NCBI GenBank assembly: GCA_007026445.1
Contig: VDMD01000146.1
Span: 1-53,301 of the forward strand
Direction of reading: 5' to 3'
Length of the DNA: 53,301 nt
DNA from: Schizophyllum amplum
Taxonomy: Eukaryota; Basidiomycota; Agaricomycetes; Agaricales; Schizophyllaceae
Below the pieces are notes generated by a model, which saw only the letters and a program-made list of their open reading frames with translations, had not been told where the DNA came from and made no database searches. Positions 24,401 to 34,600 of this stretch are shown piece after piece (within the stretch, counting starts at the first letter, position 1; each line of letters opens with the position of its first letter). Made by a program: the position numbers and the translations under genes.

Positions 24401-26070
24401 AGGCTTTCGCGGACCAGGAAAACAGCGCCACGCTTCTGCGCCTTGCTATGCTCTGCGAGGGCGTCATCTGCTGTCGTGTCTCGCCCAGGCAGAAAGCGCA
24501 GATCGTACGCCTTGTAAAGGACGGTCTGGGCGTTATGTGCCTCGCCATTGGTGATGGTGCAAACGACGTGTCCATGATCCAGGCTGCCGACATCGGCGTC
24601 GGTATCTCTGGAGAGGAAGGTCGCCAGGCAGTCAACTCGTCCGACTACGCTATCGCCCAATTCCGCTTCCTGAAGCGGTTGTTGCTTGTGCACGGGCACT
24701 GGTCGTACGCACGCATCTCCAAGATGATCTTGACGTTCTTCTACAAAAACATCATGCCCGTTGGCGTTCTTTGGTGGTTCCAGATTTACAGTGCTTGGAG
24801 TGGCTACTAGTACGTAAGCTCTGCTTATCTTCTCGACTATACGCTAATGTACCTTTTCAGCGTCTTCGACTACGAATACGTGCTCTTCTATAACTCCATT
24901 TGGACCGTTTTATCGTGTCCGGCCATCGGCCTGTTCGATCGTATAGCAGGTGGGTGTCCTATGATTGTGATTTCAGCTGGTTGTTAACAAGAATTCAGAC
25001 GACCGCGACCTTATGGAACTGCCAGAGCTTTACAAGTATGGACGGCTTGGGACATGGTTCAGCTACAAGAACTTCTTCATTTACATGCTGGACGGCATCT
25101 ATCAGGTATGTCGTTTCTTTCCGGATGAGAGCGTTGTTGACACAGAGGATAGTCCGTCATCGTGTTCTTCTTCATCCTCTACTCCTATGTGTCGACGTCG
25201 GCGCGAGAGGACGGATACACAATTGGGCTTTACGAGATGTCTACGGTGCGTCGCCAATTGCTCACGCTAAGTTTGATCGACTCACTTTGCCTTTAGACCA
25301 TGATCATGGCCATCGTGCTCGTCGTCAATTTCTATATTGGTTTTAGCGCCACAGCGTGGACATGGTGGCTTCTCTTTGGCATCTTCGTCGGCACCGTTAT
25401 CGTATGGGCTTTCACAGTATGTTTCTATATCGGTCTACATCGTGTGCGATAGCTCATTGCTCTACAGGCTATCTATTCCTCCCTTGCACCCCAGAACACC
25501 GTAACGAACCTTTACGGCAACTACTACTTCCTCTTCCACTCCGCCATCTTCTGGTTCTGCCTGCCGCTCACCTTCTGCTTGAGCTTCGCGCCCCGGTATC
25601 TGAGCCGCGCGTGGAAAGTCGGTTTCGGGAAGCTGGATGATCTCGAGATGGTCAACGTTATCCGCAAGACCGACCCGCATCACAGTCTGAAGCTGGGCCC
25701 GTCTTCCGAGGACCGCGACAGCTCCGAGATAGAGATGGAGCGCCTCAAGCGCCGACAGTCGCGCCCACGATCGATGATGTCCACCGCGTCGTCAATGTCG
25801 CGCGTGTCCCGACCTGCGACCGCCATGGCCAGCCGCACGGACATGTCGACGGGCATCGTCAGCGTCGACCGCGGCTTCGACTTCGCTGCCGAGGAGCCCG
25901 GCCCGGCCATCCGGCGGATACAGACGAACCTCTCCGAGCGCCGCTCCAGTCGATTAGGGCTGCAATCCGGTCTCGGCGAGCACGACCGACAACGCCAGCA
26001 CAAGACGTCGCTCCGGGACGGCTTGCACAACTTGACGAGAGGGTTGACGCGGAAACGGGGGACACACTAG
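21462..26070 (+). CDS. P4-ATPase phospholipid flippase, copy A (Dnf1/2-like)
   Basis: Ten-helix pump moving phospholipids from the outer to the cytosolic leaflet of plasma or late Golgi membranes. About a dozen introns. The N-terminus [20 protein letters not shown] leads to [21 protein letters not shown]. The actuator domain carries the P4 signature DGETNLKSR; the phosphorylation site is SDKTGTLTQ (about 22990-23010); the nucleotide domain has [15 protein letters not shown] and [13 protein letters not shown]; the hinge has [16 protein letters not shown]. The C-terminal helices include [17 protein letters not shown]. The tail contains RGFDFAAEE and [11 protein letters not shown], shared with copy B. 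The first intron is 21718-21763. The frame breaks at 21631-21634 (TYTP to NQIISSK) and 21817-21820 (STITP to IVAILPL), each fixed by one added C. The exact yeast counterpart and lipid preference are inferred. Confidence 0.93.
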
Positions 26071-26462
26071 AAGAGACGCAGAACACTATTATTTGCTTTT
26101 TCCCCGACGTGCGACCTGGGAGACTCCGTGCCACCCTGTATTATCCCCCGTACTTCTATCCTGCCGATATTATGTATTATTTAGTTGCCCACTTTTTACG
26201 CTCGCTACCCCCGGATTGCAATGTCGGTGTCCTCCGTGCTCTCACAAGCTCGTGTGCAGTAGATACCTTGTTATTTATCCGTAATCAACTGTCAGACTAT
26301 TCGCGCGGCAGACAGTGCATAACTTTCTAGATTTGACGAATCTCATCTTCGTCTGTCTGCCTAATTGGAAAAGGTCCTCAGAGTCCAGCGTTACTATACA
26401 AAGCAGAGTCCGGGAAGTACAAGAAGGGGATAGTTCTGAGATAGCATCATGAGGAAAACGCT
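26071..26462. other. Spacer between convergent genes
   Basis: About 390 bp between the stop codons of flippase A and TAF12. The sequence becomes AT-rich here, as expected for overlapping 3' UTRs. No gene was recognised. Confidence 0.5.
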
Positions 26463-27635
26463 CTACATGAGCTTGTTTTCGCGCTTCGCGGCCTGCACCT
26501 GCTGGAGCCGTTGCGAGCGAAGGGACTGCCCGGACCCTTGCATGGCCTTCTTAAGGCCTCCCGCGCCGCCCTGTGCGCCCGCGCCCGTACCCGTCTGCGA
26601 CAGCGATACGCGCGTCTCGTCGGAGAAGCCAGGTATGCGGATGTTGTGGTTGCGCTCTGCCAGACGTAAACAACTGGTCCCGTGATGCTAGAAAAGTTCA
26701 AAGCACTCACCAAGATGCAACTGCAGATCCTTGACCTCGAGCGTGTCGCCACCGCGGTGCCGCGCGAGCCGGCAAGAGAAGTTGGTCACTGAGTCTATAA
26801 ATTCGTCGGCAATGTTGAGCAGGAGCTGCAAACGCGTTAGCAGACATTTCACGGGGATCGTGTTACGCCACTCACGTCCTCGACCTCCGGCTCTATCTTG
26901 ACGTTCGGGTCGACGCTCGCAACAAGGTCCTGGATCGAGCGGCGCATGCTCTGGTCGCCGGGCGTGTTGCGCTTACGCGCGCGGTTCTCGTCCAGACTGA
27001 GCGAGTCCTCGCCAGACGCGCGTACTTGCGCAGGCGTGCCGGATGCTCTGCCTGAGGCAAAGCCACCGCTGAGCGTCGGCCGTGCAGTCGACCACTGCAC
27101 CGGGCCCGGGTCCGTCGCGCTAACGGTCGCGCTGATGGGGTAGCCGGCGGACGACGCGGGCTGGTCAGCGAGCATAGGTTGTTGTGGCGCGGGAGTAGCG
27201 GGGTGGGACATGGGTGCTGTAACATAGGCCTGGATAGACGGCTGGGGAGTTGGCAAGGCCTGTTGGAGTATCATGAATCAAAGGGGAGATGCTGATCGGA
27301 TGCGAGGACCGCACCTGCGCGCTGCCATCCGATGCTTTGTGCTGCTTGACGAGCATCTCGGCAAGGCTTTTGAACTGCGTAGGGTTAAATGAAGGGGCCT
27401 CGCACGGTTATCAGGGTAAACATACCTGCGCGATCTGCTCTGGCCGGAGCTTTCCTGTCTTGAGTAGAGTGGCCATCTCTTGGATGACCTGCACGCTCTG
27501 TTGTCCGGGGTTGCTCTTCAGCTTCTCGTATAGCTCTTGATACAGATCCACTGGATTTATTGGGGTCGCTGACGCAGAGGGTCCCGCCACGGGAGGCACG
27601 GCCTGCGATGTGGATGCTTCTGCACTGCTGTCCAT
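26463..27635 (-). CDS. TAF12: TFIID subunit TAF12 (also a SAGA subunit)
   Basis: Histone-fold subunit of TFIID and, in fungi, of SAGA; it pairs with TAF4 or Ada1. The N-terminal half carries DLYQELYEKLKSNPGQQS and a Pro/Ala/Gln linker. The C-terminal histone fold (H2B-like) is spread over exons: RRSIQDLVASVDPNVKIEPEVED, DEFIDSVTNFSCRLARHRGG, DTLEVKDLQLHLERNHNIRIPG. The segment LEVKDLQLHLERN is the most typical TAF12 motif. The end is QVQAAKRENKLM with stop 26463-26465. The start at 27633-27635 (MDSSAEAS) is the only ATG close to the conserved region, and lies 110 bp from the divergent RRS1 start. Five or so short introns. The frame is intact. Confidence 0.93.
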
Positions 27636-27745
27636 TGCGAGAAGAACAATGGGAGGATGAGAGGAGCGGGTGTCCGGGCCGCGCAATGCGCTGAGCACGC
27701 ATGGGAATTAGTGGCGTCGATCACTTTTTTCCAGCTCCCGCCCCC
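27636..27745. promoter_or_regulatory. Bidirectional promoter TAF12/RRS1
   Basis: Only 110 bp separate the two start codons. Both transcripts must start within it or overlap, so a basal transcription gene and a ribosome assembly gene share one control region. No TATA box was seen. Confidence 0.7.
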
Positions 27746-28920
27746 ATGGACGTCTCCAATCTCCTCGCAGCGGAGGCTGCAAAATTGTAAGGCGCAGAAT
27801 ATACAGGGGACTAAACTAACGTGCAAACAGTGCATCAGTAAATGTCGAAAAGGACGTTCCCCTCGAGGTGGACGCCGGCCTGTTGACTGTAACCGACTTG
27901 AATCCGATTGATGAAGAGGCCTACAAGTATGTACTCTCTTGTCTTTCTGTCTTACGTCTAACGTCCCACTCAGTGACAACCTCGAGGAGCATCTGCAGTC
28001 CTTAGCCCGCGACGGCGTGCAGTCCTTATTCCAATCACTCTTCTCCCTCCCCACCCAATCCTCCCCCGACGGCCCGATCGCTCAACTCCCCCAACCCGTC
28101 ACCCAACTCCCCCGAGCCAAACCTCTGCCCAAACCAAAGGCACCCACAAAATGGGAACTCTTTGCCGCCGCGAAGGGTATCCAGCACCGTCGGACAGACA
28201 AGAAGGTCTGGGACGAGGAGCGCCAGGACTGGGTCAACCGCTGGGGCCGCGACGGGAAGAACAGGCAGGTCGAGGACCAGTGGATACACGAGGTGCCTCT
28301 CAACGCGCGTAAGTGGTATACAGGGATCGGTCGACAGGATGGATGTTGACAAGACTTGTACAGCCGTCGACTTCGACCCGCGGAAAGCCGCGCGCGACGA
28401 GCGCAAGGAGCGGATCTCAAAGAACGAGAAGCAGCGCCTGCAGAATGTCGCCCGCGAACAGGGCGCCTCCGCACGCGACCAACGCAAGCAGGAGCTCGAC
28501 ACGACGCTCGCGACGTCGCGCGTCAGCACCGCCAGCATGGGCAAGTTCGACAAGAAGCTCGACGGCGAGAAGAAGATGCGGGGCATGAAGCGCAAGGTGT
28601 GTCTCTACTCTATATAATGCCACCAGCCTCCTCTTATCCTCCGACAGTTCGTGCCGAACGAGATGGGTGGGGAGGAAGAGAAGCAGGCGTCGCTGGCGCT
28701 GCTGTCCCGCATGGAGAGCGACGGCAAGAAGATGCGCCGCGAGCCGCCGTCCGGCGACGAGGGCGTGCTCAATACCCGCAAAGCCGTTCGCTTCGCATCA
28801 AAAGGCCGCGGAGGCGTCGCGCTCGGGAGGGACAAGGTCGGCGCGAAGGGCAAGGGCAGGGACTCGAAGGGCAGGGACTCGAAGGACAGGGGTAAAGGGA
28901 AACCGAAGGGCAAGCGATGA
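27746..28920 (+). CDS. RRS1: Ribosome biogenesis regulatory protein RRS1
   Basis: Nucleolar factor that, with Rpf2, brings the 5S RNP into the pre-60S particle. Start MDVSNLLAAEAAKL at 27746. Introns after AKL, after EEAYN, after EVPLNA and after GMKRK. Conserved blocks: VDAGLLTVTDLNPID, KAPTKWELFAAAKGI, RTDKKVWDEERQDWV, WGRDGKN, VDFDPRKAARDERKERI and KFVPNE. The C-terminus is very basic with a short internal repeat (GKGRDSK, GRDSKDR) and ends GKPKGKR at 28920, as expected for a nucleolar protein. The frame is intact. Divergent from TAF12. Confidence 0.94.
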
Positions 28921-28990
28921 AGCTGTCGCGCGCTTTTCCCTCGTCGTGCGCATCTTCCCTTCGCTCAGGATCGTTCTCTGTTGTCATGTA

Positions 28991-29051
28991 CTATTCGTCA
29001 CCCAGTGTATATAAAAACGGCCTCAACTTTTATAAACACTGTCCATGCCCC
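28991..29051 (+). repeat. Left terminal inverted repeat of the MITE
   Basis: Pairs with 29330-29390 in inverse orientation; 60 of 61 positions match. Confidence 0.85.
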
Positions 29052-29329
29052 CTTATATGGACGATTTTCTTGCTGAAAATTGGCACAAATGTTCCCTTGA
29101 GGACGCTGAATACGATGGTCAACTTTTCATGGGCATAACAGGAGTGCACGAAGACATGCAGCGCGTTCATCGGCCATAATACGAGTCTGATCTTGATGCC
29201 ATCAATCTCGTTCTACAGCCAGCAGCGCGCGCACCATTGGGACTGAGCTCAAACGGACTTCGTCATCGTGTTCCGCGTACTCGAAAATGGTACCGTAGTT
29301 TTTTTCAACAACTGTTTCCGACATATAGA

Positions 29330-29390
29330 GGGGCATGGACAGTGTTTATAAAAGTTGAGGCTGTTTTTATATACACTGGGTGACGAATAG
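29330..29390 (-). repeat. Right terminal inverted repeat of the MITE
   Basis: Inverse copy of 28991-29051, ending one base before the right-hand TA. Confidence 0.85.
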
Positions 29391-29582
29391 TACTCACTGA
29401 TGTTTGCTTGTATGTTCATGTGACTGTTTGCGCGGCACTGCCTTAACTCGGAGTCTTCTCCAACGATTGTGAGCATCACATGGTCATTTTTGAGCTGAAT
29501 CTGCAGGTGTCGCACACAGCCGTGCGCTCCACGTTTCAATGTCCCATCTCTTGTTACTCTGCGATAACTTCGGCCATGCTGG

Positions 29583-29588
29583 TATAAG
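29583..29588 (+). promoter_or_regulatory. Possible TATA box of the DUF6593 gene
   Basis: TATAAG lies 84 nt before the ATG at 29667, a usual fungal distance. Confidence 0.35.
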
Positions 29589-29666
29589 TACAACGCCGTC
29601 GCCGACGTCCTCGCCTCAATCCCTTCCCACCCTGAGACTCATTGTATCAGCCAAATATCAGCGCTC

Positions 29667-30387
29667 ATGTCGCTCACTCTCACCTTCACCGGCAAGGACA
29701 TTCTGAATGGCACCATCTGCCTCCCAGGCGGGCGCCCCGCCTATACCCTCCACACTACCAAAGGCGTCCGTGGGCGCAAAGTGACGACGGTGACCGGAAG
29801 CCCAACTGCGTCCATCAATTGGCGCAAGCGCTACCTGGAAATCGGCAGCCAAATGCTGCCAATAGATGCAGTGAAGCGGCGAGCCGGTGGATGGCTTGCT
29901 AGGAAGAGGATGTGGTTGTGGGGGGAGACGGGGTACGAGTTACATTACTCACGTCAACAGTGGTCGGTAAGTGATAATATTGTGGAACGTGAGCGGGGAT
30001 GGATGCGGACTGGTTGCTGGCGCACCACCCTCCACTCCTTCCCCGCCACAGAAAGTCATTCACCTTCAACTGACGGTGCGACTGTCCCCTCCAGGCGAAG
30101 AACCCATCCGGCGCCGTCGTAGCGCGTTTCTCTCCTTATCGCAGGCGCATCTTCCGCAAGAGCGATCCCGCACAGGTCGTATTCTTGTACGATTTCCCAC
30201 CCGCGGAATCGACCTTCCTTGTCCTCGTCTTTATCTACTCGGAAATACGACGACAAGACAAACAGGTATCGATGTCCGCCCATATAATGGTAGGCACATC
30301 TGTTGACGAATGATTCTCCAGAGAGCATCATCTGCTGCCAGCGCCGGTGCAGCATCGAGCGCGGGAGGCGGAGGCGGTGGGTGCTGA
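29667..30387 (+). CDS. DUF6593-domain small protein
   Basis: Resembles the basidiomycete DUF6593 family: small beta-rich proteins of unknown function. Visible: MSLTLTFTGKDILNGTICL, GRPAYTLHTTKG, TASINWRKRYLEIG, GWLARKRMWLWGETGYELHY, then AVVARFSPYRRRIFRK, FLYDFPPAESTFLVLVFIY and a Gly/Ala/Ser tail ending GGGGGGC, stop 30385-30387. The last intron removes about 56 nt between RRQDKQ and RASSAAS. The middle intron is uncertain: the donor GTAAGT after QQWS at about 29966 can join an acceptor at about 30057 (then KVIHLQLT) or the one just before AKNPSG. The first choice needs a further 19-nt jump, so the second, or a one-base error, is more likely. Function unknown. Confidence 0.65.
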
Positions 30388-30984
30388 GAACGACAGGGCC
30401 CCGGACCACAAACCCGGTTATCCATGTTTGTACTGCGTGTCATGTATCTCCTAGTTTGTGGACATCCATGGATCGACACACGAGTTCCGGGATGGCGCTA
30501 AACGCTATCTGTATTGTCAGGGCCATTGTCCCGAGGCCATAAAGAACAAGGACTTCCGGAAAGGGAACTCAGTCGGCATTTGCCGATGAGATGGCATTGA
30601 AGTTCGACTTTGCTTTGACTTGTTTCCGCGTGATTGAATTCTTCCAAGACCGGAAGAACTGTGCATGCATGTCATGCCAGCAACTATCTAACTTCAAAGC
30701 CGTATGTACCACATACATCGAGTGTTCCACGACGTAGACAAACAGATTGCACTCCGACATGCCCAATTCCTGCTGGTATCAAACCCTGCGAAAGCGGGTT
30801 TCCACTTTCCTACATAAGTATGTAGTGGTGGAAGATTGCCATGACTCATATCAGTCTTCCATCGTTGACTGTACAAATGCAACCACTGTAGCTACGAAGA
30901 ACAATGCCAATCCATTTGCGCCCGCCCTCCACTTCACCAACAGGCGAGGGATAGAGCGGAGCCCAAAGAGAGAGGAGGATTCCC
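30388..30984. other. Spacer between DUF6593 gene and U2 snRNA
   Basis: About 600 bp without a recognised gene. It contains the 3' flank of the small protein gene and the 3' processing region of the U2 gene. Confidence 0.45.
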
Positions 30985-31168
30985 CCGACGACACAAGCCG
31001 GTACTGCAATGGCAAGGTCATCGCGCCCCCGGGTTGCAAGCAGAGCCCAGGGAGCAGGGGCGACAAAAATTGGATAACCATAACACGAAGCAGTGCTTCG
31101 GTAAAAGTGGTTAAACTTTTAAGAACAGATACTACACTTGATCTAAGCCAAAAGGCCAGAGTGGTAAG
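30985..31168 (-). ncRNA. U2 spliceosomal snRNA
   Basis: Read on the minus strand, the 5' part contains GGCCTTTTGGCTTAGATC and then CAAGTGTAGTATCTGTTC, the near-invariant U2 segment in which GTAGTA pairs with intron branch sites. The Sm-binding site AATTTTTG follows about 110 nt from the 5' end. Next is a stem closed by CGCCCC and GGGGCG, then stem-loop IV with CCATTGCAGTACCGG, the loop bound by the U2A'/B'' proteins. The 5' end is placed about ten nt before GGCC by analogy with other U2 RNAs, and the 3' end after the last stem, giving about 184 nt. A TACATAA upstream could serve as a TATA-like element. The many short introns in this window depend on this RNA. Confidence 0.92.
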
Positions 31169-31664
31169 GAAACAGGATGTCAGGAGCCGCCTTATGTACC
31201 CTTAGAGGGACGCACGGACCAGCTTGGAGCGAGGTTGAAATTGCGGCCACCCGTGCTGGCCATGACATGCACGTGACAGTTGGACTTTAGCAGCAGAATT
31301 GCAGCAGGTATCTGCCTGTCAATTCTCGGGGAGGTGCCCTGCTCTCAGAGATAGAGCCCGGAGTGGACACAACTGTCATACGATGTCCTCCGCTTGCCGA
31401 TACTTCGCTGTCATTATATCGCGTGAAGCGATGTACTATGGTAGTATGCAGTACGCGCTCCGCTCCAGTAGGTTATCAAACAGTAATAGTGCCGTGAACG
31501 TCGAGAAGCCGTAAGAAAGGCTGGTGGTAATACAGATGAACGAGCAACCAAGCAAGCAGAGACAAATGCAGAGACTGGGGGTGGTGTGTACGTAGCAGCA
31601 ATCTAAAAGCGGTCGTTGTCCATATCCAATCCGTATGTCGTAGGCCCGGTAGAGGGGCGTGTCA
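31169..31664. other. Spacer between U2 promoter and flippase B 3' end
   Basis: About 500 bp containing the U2 upstream region and the 3' UTR of the flippase gene. No gene was recognised. Confidence 0.45.
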
Positions 31665-34600
31665 TCATGAATCCGTCTTCGGCCCCGATGTCGGCCGCTT
31701 CCTGAGTCGTCGTAATGAGAACACGTGCGAGAGCGTCGAATCCCTCTTGGGCTTGTGCGCTTGTGGTAGGTGTCTGCTGCTGGCCCTCCGCTCGGACAGG
31801 TTCGTCTGTATCCGTCGCATGGCCACACCATTCTCTTCGGTGGCGAAGTCAAACCCGCGATTGACGGAGCGCATACCGGTGGCCATGTCGGTGCGGCTGC
31901 TGACGCGAGGGTCCATCATCGGCCGATGAGCGGACGCGACACTTCCTGCTCGCGATGCAAGGGAGGCCCGCGACGGCGTACGCCTGAGCTGCGCGAGGCG
32001 CGAACTGGGCTGGCGACAATCGTCGTAGTTCCGGTTCGGGTCGACCTTCTGCATGAATTGTACGATGTCGAAGTCATCCGGGAAGTAGCCAAACTTGAGG
32101 GCCTTGAAAACATAGCGAGGGACGAGACATAGTAGGGTGGTGAGGAGCACCCCAAACCAGAAGGTCGGTGATCTGAAGAGGAAGATGTAGTTGCCGAAAA
32201 CGGGCGTGTAGAACCACCCAGGGGCGATGGTGGTGTAGATGGCCTAGAGAGACGTAAGACCGATGACATATAAGGAGCGAAGGCATGACTTACAGAGTAA
32301 CCCCATACAAGGACGATGCCTAGTAGGATTGCGAAGAACACCCAGCCCGTCCACACACGAGTATTGAGCCCGTTGAACAAATTGGCAGCCATGACGGCAG
32401 CGACAACCATGGTCTGCATAACGCATTAGCGAACTGACAGCTGTGCAATCGAACTGCACTTACGGTCGTGAACTCGTACTGATAGTTCGCCCATCCGTCA
32501 GCGCGTACGGTCGGCGCTTGACCATATGCATAGTAGATGATAAAGAAGACGATCACAGACTGTACTGCACGTTAGTCGAAACGTCGCGTAAAAGAGCGCA
32601 GACACTGACTTGCACAATGCCGTCCAGCATGTAGATCGAGAAGAGGCCCATGTTGAACCACTTGCCATCTCGTCCGTGCCGATACAGCTCAGGTAGGGCC
32701 ATCATAACATGGTCGTCTGCGATGCGGTCGAACAACCCAATAGCGATGACAGGAGCTGCTCTAGCGTAAGCATATGTGGGCGCAAATTGGCGACGGCACC
32801 TACCGATGGTGAAGAAGCTGTTCCACCATAGCAAGTAGGTGTATTCGAACGCACTGCGAACATACGATCAGGTAGGGCTCCATTGAACGAAAACTGGCAC
32901 CTACTATGCAGAACTCCATCCGCAGTATATCTGGTACCACCACAGGATGCCGATACAGATGATGTTCTTGTAGAAGAAGTTCACAATCCTGACCACTTCA
33001 ATCAGTACCAGCCATCACAGGCGAGTAACGAGAAACGCACATATTCCCGTTCCTTGCATACGACCAATGCCCATGCACCAGCAATAAGCGCTTGAGGAAG
33101 CGGAACTGCCCAATGGCGTAGTCCGCAGAGTTGACCGCCTGCAAGCCCTCTTCGCCCGATATGCCCACGCCGACGTCGGCCGCCTGGATCATGGACACGT
33201 CGTTGGCGCCGTCGCCGATGGCAAGCGTCATCGTGCCCAAGCCATACTTGACCATCTTGACCACGAGCGCCTTCTGCAGCGGGGGACACGCGACAGCAGA
33301 TAACACCCTCGCACTGCATAGCCAGTCGTAGGAGAAGATCCTTGTTGCGATCATCTGCAAATGCCTGTGGGCGAAGTTAGCAATGTGCGCAACATAAAGC
33401 AAATCATACTCACATATCCGAGAGCTGTACCGTCGATGACGAGCACGAATCCGCCTGGCCGATCACCGTTGTCGGCACCCACGATGCTCGAGACCCCAGT
33501 ATTGACGCGCTGCAACGCACGCGGAGAAGCGCCCTCCCTCGGATGCGGCGACTTCGACTCCGTAAGCTCGCCAAACTCGTCCAGAATGCCACTATCGGGG
33601 AAGAACTCCTCCGCCGCTGCCATCATCTGCTGCTGGACCGGCCGGCTACCCTCGCCACCGCCGCGGATGACGATGATGTTCGACTCGGGCGAGATGAGGT
33701 TCGTGCTGTGCCCGATGGCGATGGCGGTCTCCAGCTTGTCGCCCGTTGCGACCCAAATCTTGATGCCGGCGAGCTTGAGGTCGGCAATGCATTCGGGGAC
33801 GCCGTCTTGGAGCTTGTCCTCGATGGCGGTAGCACCGAGCAAGCGCAGGTCGTACTCGAGCGCCTCGCAGGCGGCCTCGATCTTCTCTTCGCGGTCGTCG
33901 AGTGCGACACTGGCTTCTTGGTACACCTCACTCCAAGCCTCGTATTCGTCCTCTGCGAACAGGCGTTAGAAATTCCGTGCAACGGAGATCAGCAGACACG
34001 AACCTGGCAAGATCTTATACGCCAGGGTGAGCGTGCGCAACCCGTGACTCGCAAAGTCGTCCAAGTGCTTCTCCGTCTGTCGCTTCAGCTCCTCTCCGCC
34101 GGCCTTCAACCGCTCGAAGATGACGTTGTCCGCGCCCTTGGTGAGCAGAAACAGCCTATTGTCCTCATCGTCCAACTTCCGCAGCACCACGCTCATGCGC
34201 TTGCGCGCGCTCGTAAACTCCAAGATATTCAGAAGCTCATACCGCTCAAAGTCCTCGCTGAACGGGCGTCTGCAGGGTAAGGACCTCCTTGTCACGCCCG
34301 CGGAATATATAGCCCATATCCGCGGCGGCCTGAACGAGTGCAGCTTCGTCGGGGGACTGCGCCTTGTACTCGATGGCGCCAGTCTCCGGGTCCGCGGTCG
34401 TGAGGACTGTGTGGCAGAGCGCCAGGACAGAGAAGAATCCGTTCAGAGCGCGCGCATGTGTCGAGCCCTGCGAGCCGTTCTCCGCGTCTACGGCAGCGTG
34501 GAGGTCGCCGCTGAGCTCGTCGTCTCGGAAGTGATGAAGGACGTTGCCAGCGAGCTTGACACCAGGGGCCGTCGACGGGTTCGGCACCTTCAGAGCGGGA

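Larger units (their letters stand above)
17800..26070 (+). repeat. Arm A of a mirror-image duplication (FAN1 then flippase)
   Basis: Two adjacent genes whose homologues recur in opposite orientation at 31665-41889. The arms are related at protein level only, so this is an old duplication rather than a recent repeat. Confidence 0.6.
28991..29390. mobile_element. MITE with TA target duplication (Tc1/mariner-like)
   Basis: A 400-bp element bounded by near-perfect inverted repeats of 61 bp (28991-29051 and 29330-29390, one mismatch) that begin CTATTCGTCACCC. Weaker similarity extends further inward. It is flanked on both sides by the dinucleotide TA (28989-28990 and 29391-29392), the target duplication of Tc1/mariner and pogo elements. 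The interior has no transposase frame, so it is a non-autonomous element. It lies in the 3' flank of RRS1. The structure is read directly from the sequence; the superfamily is inferred from the TA duplication. Confidence 0.8.

Noticed and set aside
28917..29593. Two short frames on opposite strands encoding nearly the same peptide (YYSSPSVYKN...)
   Set aside because: The similarity comes from the MITE inverted repeats and is not a duplicated peptide gene.
30747..31205. 152-residue open frame on +
   Set aside because: Its right part is the complement of the U2 snRNA gene; no protein similarity was recognised.
33543..34280. 245-residue open frame on + opposite flippase B
   Set aside because: Antisense of conserved flippase exons; no independent motif.
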